From JAFDBW01 sp963825575 (GTDB lineage Bacteria; Desulfobacterota; Desulfuromonadia; Desulfuromonadales; BM103), in contig CAWGUB010000022.1 in the NCBI GenBank assembly GCA_963825575.1, forward strand, positions 1-64,000: a stretch of 64,000 nucleotides of DNA, given 5' to 3'. The position numbers were made by a program, and so were the translations under genes. The first letter of the stretch is position 1. Every line of letters starts with the position of its first letter. Positions 57,904-64,000 of this stretch are shown here, one piece after another. The notes beneath the pieces are model-generated. The model made no database searches and was not told the DNA's origin. It worked only from the letters and a program-made list of their open reading frames with translations.

Positions 57904-58653
57904 ATGTTCCTGCGGGATGAGTCAATTAATGGAATCGGTGTGTCGGCCGACAAGGTCGTCCACCTTTTTCGCTCCATGCGCGAAGTTCAGCTTGCCTTGC
58001 CGGGAGTCTCAGCGCAGCAGGCAAGTGCTTATCTCTGCCAGTATAAACAACCGGAGGGTATCGCGACAGTTGCCGTGTTCCACCTGCACAAGAGCAGGGT
58101 GCTGGCTTTTTATTTCAGCGATCCACGAGTTATTGCTGAACAGAAAATGGACAACATGCTTGACCAGGGGCTGAATTTTGTCGAATCAATGGGCTTTCTC
58201 CTGACAGATCAGGATATCCATCTCCTGGATAAGGCTGACCGGCAGATGTTATGGGAGTCCCTACCTTTGAAAGTGGGATTGGATGTCGAAGAAGCCCCTT
58301 CGGAACCGGCTCCGACAATACAGCCCGAGGTGAAAACTGCAGTGGAACCTGCTGCCAGTGTCGTAGCCCCCGACTCGACTTCAGCAAAGAAACAGCCGTC
58401 TGTTGAAACGACCGCCAGCAGCAAACCTGCTGCAAACCCATCGCCCGCCGTCAAGCCTGTCCGGCAGACCGAGCCAAAGGAAGCTGAGGAGGAGGCCGCC
58501 GAAAATGTTGACGACCTGCTTGCAGCTGTCGAGGCGATGCGAGCCAAGCGCCCCGGGTTGAGGGCGCGCAAGACTGCTCCCTCGGCGGAAGAAATGAACC
58601 GGAGAAAAGAACAGTTACGTGAAACAGTGGGACGGATTCTTGCTTCGCTCTAA
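57904..58653 (+). CDS. Conserved-looking hypothetical protein with Pro/Ala linker
   Basis: A 249-residue cytosolic-looking protein: no signal peptide or membrane helix. Residues 1-115 form a compact alpha/beta region (ATVAVFHLHKSRVLAFYFSD). Residues about 125-205 are a low-complexity Pro/Ala/Glu/Thr linker. The C terminus (about 206-249) is charged and helical. GGGGAGG precedes the ATG. It lies between the PfkB kinase and the PilF-like gene, 25 bases from the latter. I do not recognise the family. Confidence 0.75.
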   Translation: MFLRDESINGIGVSADKVVHLFRSMREVQLALPGVSAQQASAYLCQYKQPEGIATVAVFHLHKSRVLAFYFSDPRVIAEQKMDNMLDQGLNFVESMGFLLTDQDIHLLDKADRQMLWESLPLKVGLDVEEAPSEPAPTIQPEVKTAVEPAASVVAPDSTSAKKQPSVETTASSKPAANPSPAVKPVRQTEPKEAEEEAAENVDDLLAAVEAMRAKRPGLRARKTAPSAEEMNRRKEQLRETVGRILASL

Positions 58654-58678
58654 GTCACTATTTGAAAGGTTGTATCTA

Positions 58679-59440
58679 ATGCATTATCGATGGATTCTCT
58701 CTGGCATGGTCGTGCTGCTTATGCTGATGGTTGCCTGTGTGCCGGTTAAAGAGAAAAGGTCCGCTGCTAAAGATGCCAGATATCATTACCTGCTCGGCTC
58801 TACCTCGCTGAATGAGCAAAATCCGACAGAGGCACTCAAGGAATTTCTCCTGGCAGAAGAGTATGACGACGAAGACCCTGAAATCCAGGATGGTCTTGCC
58901 CAGGCTTATTGGCAGAAAAGAGCTTTTGACCTGGCAGAGAAACATTTTTTAAAAGCAATAGAACTTAGCGACAACGATCCGAAATACTACAGCAACCTCG
59001 GGGCTCTCTACCTCTCCATGGATCGCTATGATGATGCAATCAATGCTTTCAGGACGGCTGCTGACAGTCTGCTTTTTGACCGGCCTGAGTTAGCCTGGAC
59101 CGGGATCGGCCTGGCGTATTTCCATAAACAGGATTATCCGGCAGCCCAACGCGCATATGAAAAAGCGATGGATCTGAGTCCGCGCTACTACATGCCGCCG
59201 TTTCGTCTTGGGGAGCTTTATTACAACCAGGACCGTCCGGTCGAAGCCCTAGACATGTTTAGCCGCAGTGTTGAACTGGCGCCCAATTTCTACACCGGTT
59301 TTTACTGGCAAGGGCTGGTCTATATGAAAATGAAAGACACTACCGAGGCGAAAAAATCGTTTAGGGAGGTCATTCGTCTGGCCCCAGGTAGTGAATTGGC
59401 CCGGTTGTCAGGGAATTATCTCAAAATTATCGGTAAATGA
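58679..59440 (+). CDS. TPR lipoprotein, PilF/PilW-like
   Basis: A 253-residue protein with a signal peptide whose MVAC (Cys20) can serve as a lipobox, so an outer membrane lipoprotein is likely. About five tetratricopeptide repeats follow, e.g. AEKHFLKAIELSDNDPKYY and AQRAYEKAMDLSPRYYMPP. PilF (PilW) promotes secretin assembly in type IV pili. Position immediately before rodZ matches the E. coli pilF-rodZ order. The ATG at 58679 is used; frame start 58619 overlaps the preceding gene. Its stop overlaps rodZ as ATGA. Confidence 0.82.
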   Translation: MHYRWILSGMVVLLMLMVACVPVKEKRSAAKDARYHYLLGSTSLNEQNPTEALKEFLLAEEYDDEDPEIQDGLAQAYWQKRAFDLAEKHFLKAIELSDNDPKYYSNLGALYLSMDRYDDAINAFRTAADSLLFDRPELAWTGIGLAYFHKQDYPAAQRAYEKAMDLSPRYYMPPFRLGELYYNQDRPVEALDMFSRSVELAPNFYTGFYWQGLVYMKMKDTTEAKKSFREVIRLAPGSELARLSGNYLKIIGK

Positions 59441-60303
59441 TGGAAAGTAAAGATGGAAATATTGGTCGTCTCCTGAAAGAGCGGCGTGAAGAGCTGGGCT
59501 ACACGCTTCAGGAGGCCGAGCAAGAGACACGGATACGCAAGACCTATCTGGAAAGTCTCGAGAATAATCGTTTCTCGGAGCTTCCCGGGCAAGCCTACGT
59601 AACTGGGTTTATCCGTGTCTATGCGCGCTATCTTGGTCTCAAAAGCAATCCCCTGCTAACACTGTTGAGCGATCTCCAAAGCGCTGAAATCAAGCCTCAG
59701 GAAACTCTACAGAAGGTCGTCCCGCGGACTGTCCTTCGGACAAGGCCTTCTTCAGGTGGCGATTGGCGGAACTTCTTTTTGGTTTTTATTCTGGTTCTGG
59801 TCATCGGTGGAATTCTTTATTTTCTGCCTGCGATGTTTCCGGGCGACGAGCAGACCAACGAGAGCGCAACCAAGGTCACTGAACCCGAGAGAGAGCAGGT
59901 TGCACCCGGGAAGTCACAATTTGAACCTGAAAAAACACAAACACAGGCCGTTGACCAGGGCAAACCAGATGAGTCGGAAAATGTTGTGCCTGCCCAGGCC
60001 GCCGCGCAGACCAGCATTATTGCAAAGCAGCAGAATCTGGATCGCGGGATCTTACCTGTTATCCCCGATAGTGGCGCGTCATTACGGATGCTTGCTTTGG
60101 CCGATAGCTCACTTATAATTAAAGTCGATGCGCGTAAGCCACAACAGTATGATCTGTACGACGGTCTTGATCTGACATGGAAGGTCAAGGAGAGAGTGTC
60201 TGTGGAATTTGCCGCCAGTGATGTCGCACGTTTCTGGCTGGACGGCCGGGAAATTGATATTGCAGGTTTAGATATTTTCGAATTGCAGCCTGCTGGTGAA
60301 TGA
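59437..60303 (+). CDS. rodZ: RodZ-like cytoskeletal regulator
   Basis: A 288-residue protein with an N-terminal helix-turn-helix (residues about 8-75, GYTLQEAEQETRIRKTYLESL), one membrane helix (about 111-130), a Pro/Gln/Glu-rich linker and a C-terminal DUF4115 beta domain (about 205-285). RodZ links MreB to the wall-elongation machinery and sets rod shape. It is translationally coupled to the TPR gene before it and to the receiver protein after it. Confidence 0.9.
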   Translation: MMESKDGNIGRLLKERREELGYTLQEAEQETRIRKTYLESLENNRFSELPGQAYVTGFIRVYARYLGLKSNPLLTLLSDLQSAEIKPQETLQKVVPRTVLRTRPSSGGDWRNFFLVFILVLVIGGILYFLPAMFPGDEQTNESATKVTEPEREQVAPGKSQFEPEKTQTQAVDQGKPDESENVVPAQAAAQTSIIAKQQNLDRGILPVIPDSGASLRMLALADSSLIIKVDARKPQQYDLYDGLDLTWKVKERVSVEFAASDVARFWLDGREIDIAGLDIFELQPAGE

Positions 60304-60839
60304 GCTCAGTTATGTTGATCACCTGTTCTGAATGTAAGGGTCGATATAAGATTGATCCCTCCGGCAGTAAATCGAAAGTGGGCAAAGTCAAATGCCCCGG
60401 TTGCTCTCATGTGTTTGAAATCACACTGACTGGTAACGATGAGAAACAGATAGAAAAAGCAGCAGCGGCTCAGCCGTTGGTTCTGATTGTCGACGATGCC
60501 CGTTTTTTCCGACAAATGATCAAGGACCTCCTTAACGATTTACCGGTGGAATTCATCTCGGCAGCAGACGGCGACGAGGCCTGGGAGAAGATTACAACCC
60601 GCTTGCCGCAACTGGTTTTACTTGATCTCAGCATCCCCGGCAAAACCGGCAAACAGATCCTTCAGGCCCTGCAGCGAGAGCCCCGCTTCAGCCAGGTAAA
60701 AACCCTTGCCATGAGTGGCGTTGAACGGGGTGAAGAGGTCGCCGCTGAAGTTCGCCGGTTCGGAGCTGTGGATTTCATCAATAAATCTTTTAAGCCCAGT
60801 GAACTTGAAAAACGTGTCAGAAACATTTTGGGAATTTGA
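60300..60839 (+). CDS. Zinc-finger plus receiver-domain protein
   Basis: A 179-residue protein. Residues about 5-40 form an MJ0042-type zinc ribbon (ITCSECKGRYKID...KVKCPGCSHVFEI). Residues about 58-175 are a CheY-like receiver with the acidic pair VDDARFF, phospho-Asp in LVLLDLSIPGK and Lys in INKSFKPSE. There is no output domain. The ATG at 60300 overlaps the rodZ stop. Zinc-ribbon receivers of this kind are known from deltaproteobacteria, where some belong to motility or polarity systems; the cognate kinase is unknown. Confidence 0.83.
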   Translation: MSSVMLITCSECKGRYKIDPSGSKSKVGKVKCPGCSHVFEITLTGNDEKQIEKAAAAQPLVLIVDDARFFRQMIKDLLNDLPVEFISAADGDEAWEKITTRLPQLVLLDLSIPGKTGKQILQALQREPRFSQVKTLAMSGVERGEEVAAEVRRFGAVDFINKSFKPSELEKRVRNILGI

Positions 60840-61668
60840 ACCTGGTGATTCTGCGCGCCGACTGCTCGATGAGATTCGCAGTCAAACCGGTGTGGCTGTT
60901 TTCGATCTGGCTGTAGTTCTTGGCTCTGGCTGGAAGGAGGCCGCCGGACTTGGCGAAACCCTCGGTATTTTCAACTACGAGGATTGGCCATGCTTCCCAG
61001 GGGGTCAAATTGAAGGCCACCGTGGTCAACTGATAGCAGTTCGTTTATCTTCCTGGAACATCCTGTTTTTTTCCGGCCGTTTCCATTGTTATCAAAATAT
61101 CAATGCCTTTCAAGCGGCTCTCCCGGTACGGCTTGCCCGTGCACTGGGTTGCCAGCGAATACTCCTGACCTGTGCAACGGGCAGTATCAACAAAAATTTC
61201 AAGCCAGGGGATTTCATGTTGGTTGAAGATCATATCAACCTGCTTGGCGATAACCCGCTGCGCGGCCTTGCCGGCAACACTTTTGTTGACCTTACTGGTC
61301 TGTATGATCAGAGCCTTTACGATCGACTCTCCTGCTGCCACTCTTCAGACCTGTGTCTTCACCGCGGCGTTCTTGCTGCCATGCCCGGGCCATCATATGA
61401 AACTCCTGCCGAGATCCGTTTTCTGCGAACGGTTGGAGTTGATGTTGTCTCGATGTCAACGGTATCGGAAGCAATCATGGCCCGGTTTCTTGGGATGCAG
61501 GTTGCTGCTGTTGCCTTTATCGCCAATTATGCTGCCGGGATCACAGCAGACAAACTCAGCCACAAAGAGGTCCTTGTTTGTAGCTCTCAGCACGCGGACC
61601 TGTTTCCTCTTCTGATCAAGCTGTTTATTGACACCTGGCAAGACTTGAGCCAGAGTAATCCTGATTGA
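60814..61668 (+). CDS. Purine nucleoside phosphorylase
   Basis: A 284-residue trimeric-type PNP. VLGSGWKEAAGL is the phosphate loop, GGQIEGHRGQL and FSGRFHCYQ are typical, and AMPGPSYETPAEIRFLRTVGVDVVSMSTV is the purine pocket. It splits inosine or guanosine to base and ribose 1-phosphate. The GTG at 60814 gives the family-like N terminus, overlapping the preceding gene by 26 bases; the long frame from 60715 would not. Its symbol (deoD/punA) is left blank because of class naming. Confidence 0.9.
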   Translation: MSETFWEFEPGDSARRLLDEIRSQTGVAVFDLAVVLGSGWKEAAGLGETLGIFNYEDWPCFPGGQIEGHRGQLIAVRLSSWNILFFSGRFHCYQNINAFQAALPVRLARALGCQRILLTCATGSINKNFKPGDFMLVEDHINLLGDNPLRGLAGNTFVDLTGLYDQSLYDRLSCCHSSDLCLHRGVLAAMPGPSYETPAEIRFLRTVGVDVVSMSTVSEAIMARFLGMQVAAVAFIANYAAGITADKLSHKEVLVCSSQHADLFPLLIKLFIDTWQDLSQSNPD

Positions 61669-61759
61669 AACCATATTCTTTAGCGTTCTGTAACCTATTG
61701 TTTTCTCGTTATATTTCTGATTAAAATAACTTGACACCAGCTTGACAGAGTGCGCCCTC

Positions 61760-62191
61760 ATGTTAGACTTTCCGAAACATTCAAGTACAGAGGTTGCTTT
61801 GGCTGAGTCGATAAAACGCATTCTTGTTGTCGATGATGAGGAAAATACCCGCATCGGGTTGACCAAGTTGTTGTCACAGGAAGGTTACGAGGTTGAAAGT
61901 GCTGCAAATGGCAATGATGCACTCGATTTGCTAGGGCAGCACAAGGTCAATCTGGTTATCAGCGACATCAATATGCCGGATATGAACGGCTTGGTTTTTT
62001 TGCGTGAATTAAGCCGTAAATTCCCGAGTACAAGTGTGATAATGATAACGGCTTATGGAGGTGTCGAGTCGTATCTTGAGGCAATGAATCTGGGAGCCTA
62101 CGAATATCTTCACAAACCTGTACGCCTGGAGGAGCTTCGCTCTGTTATGCAGAAAATTTTCAACGGTGGTTCAGTCGCACGGGTTTCCTGA
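61760..62191 (+). CDS. Single-domain response regulator
   Basis: A 143-residue protein: a short N-terminal tail then a receiver domain (IKRILVVDDEENTRIGLTKLL, phospho-Asp in LVISDINMPDMNG, Lys in YLHKPVRLEEL). No output domain. The ATG at 61760 is used; a TTG at 61742 is an alternative. Two CTTGACA copies (61730-61736 and 61741-61747) lie upstream but without a matched -10. It may be phosphorylated by the receiver-kinase encoded 0.6 kb downstream. Confidence 0.88.
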   Translation: MLDFPKHSSTEVALAESIKRILVVDDEENTRIGLTKLLSQEGYEVESAANGNDALDLLGQHKVNLVISDINMPDMNGLVFLRELSRKFPSTSVIMITAYGGVESYLEAMNLGAYEYLHKPVRLEELRSVMQKIFNGGSVARVS

Positions 62192-62210
62192 GAGTTGAAA
62201 GGAGGTCGAC

Positions 62211-62654
62211 ATGATGTTCAAAACCATTCTGTTTGCCACGGATTTTTCGGAGGGCTCAGACTTTGCGTTTCAGGCGGCCCTGTCCATGGCTCGCAAATAT
62301 GACGGCAAACTGATTGTCGTCCACATCATCAATGAACCGGTAGACCTGCGCGGTTTTTATGTGCCGCACATTTCCTTTGACAAACTCGAAGAAGAAATAG
62401 AGCAGGGGGCCGAAAAGTTGATGGAAAAATTCTGCCGCACGCATATGCAGGATTTCAGTAATTTCGAATCATATGTACTACCCGGTATTCCCTATGATGA
62501 GATAATCAAGAAAGCGGAAGAGTTGAACACGGACCTGATTGTAATGGGAACTCACGGTAGAACGGGTCTCGACCATGTCCTTTTTGGCAGTACGGCCGAG
62601 AAGGTAGTTCGAAAATCGTCAATACCGGTTATGACCATACGCATCAGGGAATAG
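62211..62654 (+). CDS. Universal stress protein (UspA family)
   Basis: A 147-residue alpha/beta protein. KTILFATDFSEGSDFAFQAA and the ATP-binding GTHGRTGLDHVLFGSTAEKV (G-2x-G-9x-G[S/T]) show an ATP-binding member. AAAGGAGGT before the ATG is a near-perfect ribosome site. It lies 19 bases after the response regulator, so the two probably share an mRNA. A hairpin follows. Confidence 0.93.
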   Translation: MMFKTILFATDFSEGSDFAFQAALSMARKYDGKLIVVHIINEPVDLRGFYVPHISFDKLEEEIEQGAEKLMEKFCRTHMQDFSNFESYVLPGIPYDEIIKKAEELNTDLIVMGTHGRTGLDHVLFGSTAEKVVRKSSIPVMTIRIRE

Positions 62655-62668
62655 CTCGATGATCTTTC

Positions 62669-62695
62669 AAAGGCAGCGGAAACGCTGCCTTTCCT
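62669..62695 (+). terminator. Terminator after uspA
   Basis: AAAGGCAGCG / CGCTGCCTTT with a GAAA tetraloop, then TTCCT. Confidence 0.65.
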
Positions 62696-62783
62696 ACGTC
62701 TGAACCAGACCAATATCCTTGTCAAAAAGCAGTTGGGAAGGTATCCTGCGTTATCAATATTCGGGAGTGGCCCTTCTTTTTTT

Positions 62784-63947
62784 ATGAGCGAAAAGATTCT
62801 AATCGTTGACGATGAACAGATGATCCTTGAGCTCACCTCAATGGTTCTTGATAACAGAGGGTTCGAGGTTCAAACTGTTGATAATGCAACGGACAGCTAT
62901 GAAATCATCGAACGAGAGCGACCCTCCCTGGTTCTGCTTGATTACATGATGCCCAAGGTTAACGGTCTTGATGCCTTAAAAGAAATCCGTGTCCGATTCC
63001 CTGATACCTATGTGATCATGTTTACCGGCAAGGGCAGTGAGGAAGTCGCTGTTGAATTGATGAAAGCCGGGGCCTCAGATTATATCCTCAAGCCTTTCAG
63101 CAATGCGAAGCTGGTCGAGCGGATTGAAAGTGTGCTGCACGTCCGTTCCATAGAGATGCGTAACCGGGAGCTTGTTCTGGAGCAGAAGAGGCTGCTTGAT
63201 GAGATAGAGAGGTGGAACCGGGAGCTGGAACAGCGCGTTGCACAGAAAACCACAGAGCTGGAGCATGCGCATCACGAAATCCTGCTGACGGAGAAGCTGG
63301 CTTCACTTGGACATCTTTCTGCCGGGATGGCCCATGAAATTCGCAACCCTCTGAATTCAATCAGTCTTTTTGCCCAGGTTCTATCCTCCGAGTTGAAAAA
63401 TGAGCCGGAAATGCGATCGTATTCAGAGAAGATCGTCAACGAAGTGGAGCGGATTGATGCGATCCTGGTCAAACTGCTCTCAACCAGCAAACGTGCAAAC
63501 TTTCAGCTGCGTTCAGTCCGTCTTAACGATGTTATCGAAACAAGTTTACAGCCCTTCCTTGCGCAAATTCAGGCGCAGAATGTTGAACTGACAAAGACGC
63601 TGCAGCAAAATGCTCCGTCTATCCTTGCTGATGCAGATGAGCTTGGCCAGGTGTTCTCTAATCTGTTTGCTAATGCACTGTTTGAAATGAAGCAGGGGGG
63701 GAGGTTGTCGGTCGCTCTCGAATGCGATGACTCCGAGGCACTGGTTACCATCAGCGACACCGGTGGTGGCATCCCGGAAGAACATATAAACAAGATATTT
63801 GACCCATTCTTCACGACCAAAGAACGGGGAACCGGATTCGGGCTCTCCGTTGTATTACGTATCGTCAGAACCTATTCCGGACGAATTCATGTCGAGAGTG
63901 AACTCGGGCAAGGTACGACATTCCAGATCTGGTTGCCATTGGCATGA
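62784..63947 (+). CDS. Receiver-histidine kinase protein (soluble)
   Basis: A 387-residue cytosolic protein. An N-terminal receiver (KILIVDDEQMILEL, phospho-Asp in LVLLDYMMPK, ILKPFSNAKL) is joined by a coiled coil (about 125-185) to a HisKA domain with the His in GMAHEIRNPLNSI. A HATPase_c domain ends the protein (NLFANALFEMKQ N-box, DTGGGIPEEH G1, GTGFGLSVV G2). It has no membrane helix. ATG 62784 is shown; a TTG at 62733 would add 17 residues. The preceding response regulator is a likely partner. Confidence 0.92.
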   Translation: MSEKILIVDDEQMILELTSMVLDNRGFEVQTVDNATDSYEIIERERPSLVLLDYMMPKVNGLDALKEIRVRFPDTYVIMFTGKGSEEVAVELMKAGASDYILKPFSNAKLVERIESVLHVRSIEMRNRELVLEQKRLLDEIERWNRELEQRVAQKTTELEHAHHEILLTEKLASLGHLSAGMAHEIRNPLNSISLFAQVLSSELKNEPEMRSYSEKIVNEVERIDAILVKLLSTSKRANFQLRSVRLNDVIETSLQPFLAQIQAQNVELTKTLQQNAPSILADADELGQVFSNLFANALFEMKQGGRLSVALECDDSEALVTISDTGGGIPEEHINKIFDPFFTTKERGTGFGLSVVLRIVRTYSGRIHVESELGQGTTFQIWLPLA

Positions 63948-64000
63948 TCTGCCAATCTGATGATCGGATACCGTAATGCCACTTCTGCTCCGCGACATAC

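Overview
This 64 kb window is a dense, mostly co-directional chromosomal segment of a Gram-negative bacterium. It most resembles an anaerobic desulfuromonad (Geobacter / Desulfuromonas / Pelobacter-like, Desulfobacterota). This placement is inferred from gene content and order: LPS export genes joined to rpoN and a PTS-type regulatory cluster; a tungsten aldehyde:ferredoxin oxidoreductase; futalosine-type menaquinone synthesis; an ArsR-methyltransferase next to ahcY; and a leucine T-box leader on leuA. No rRNA operon, CRISPR array or intact insertion sequence is visible. One tRNA, Leu(UAA), is present.

Layout. 1-5.0 kb: the end of an M24 aminopeptidase, accB-accC, an octanoyltransferase-like gene, a small exported protein, mqnA, a convergent NUDIX gene and tRNA-Leu. 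5.1-8.9 kb: a MoaD-like protein, an aldehyde:ferredoxin oxidoreductase and an aldehyde dehydrogenase. 9.0-15.7 kb: kdsB, pyrG, kdsA, kdsD, kdsC, lptC, lptA and lptB, i.e. Kdo synthesis and LPS export. 15.7-24.6 kb: rpoN, hpf, ptsN, hprK, rapZ, then mannose-family IIA, IIB, IIC and IID, HPr and enzyme I, a complete phosphorelay. 24.7-30.0 kb: metK, a glycosyltransferase, a thioesterase, an ArsR-methyltransferase and ahcY (SAM cycle). lptG and lptF lie on the minus strand at 30.0-32.3 kb.

32.5-40.8 kb: rpsB-tsf-pyrH-frr, a decayed ferredoxin, then uppS-cdsA-dxr-rseP-tsaB, the usual translation/envelope/isoprenoid run. 40.8-52 kb: a DUF465 protein, then branched-chain amino acid synthesis: ilvD (frameshifted here), ilvB, ilvN, ilvC, psd and pssA for phosphatidylethanolamine, then leuA behind a leucine T-box, leuC and leuD. 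leuB is not next to leuD. Instead there is a gene-free AT-rich stretch of about 700 bases and two accessory genes: a GspG-like pseudopilin and a zinc-ribbon membrane protein. 54.4-64 kb: ndk, rlmN, mtnP, a PfkB kinase, an unknown protein, a PilF-like TPR lipoprotein, rodZ, a zinc-finger receiver protein, a purine nucleoside phosphorylase, a response regulator, a UspA protein and a receiver-histidine kinase.

Points worth a second look: the T-box and a small ORF coupled to leuA; the ilvD frameshift and the ferredoxin remnant (real decay or assembly errors); a possible ATT start for cdsA; a palindromic operator over the promoter of the ArsR-methyltransferase; the accessory pseudopilin/zinc-ribbon pair; and a zinc-finger receiver protein translationally coupled to rodZ.
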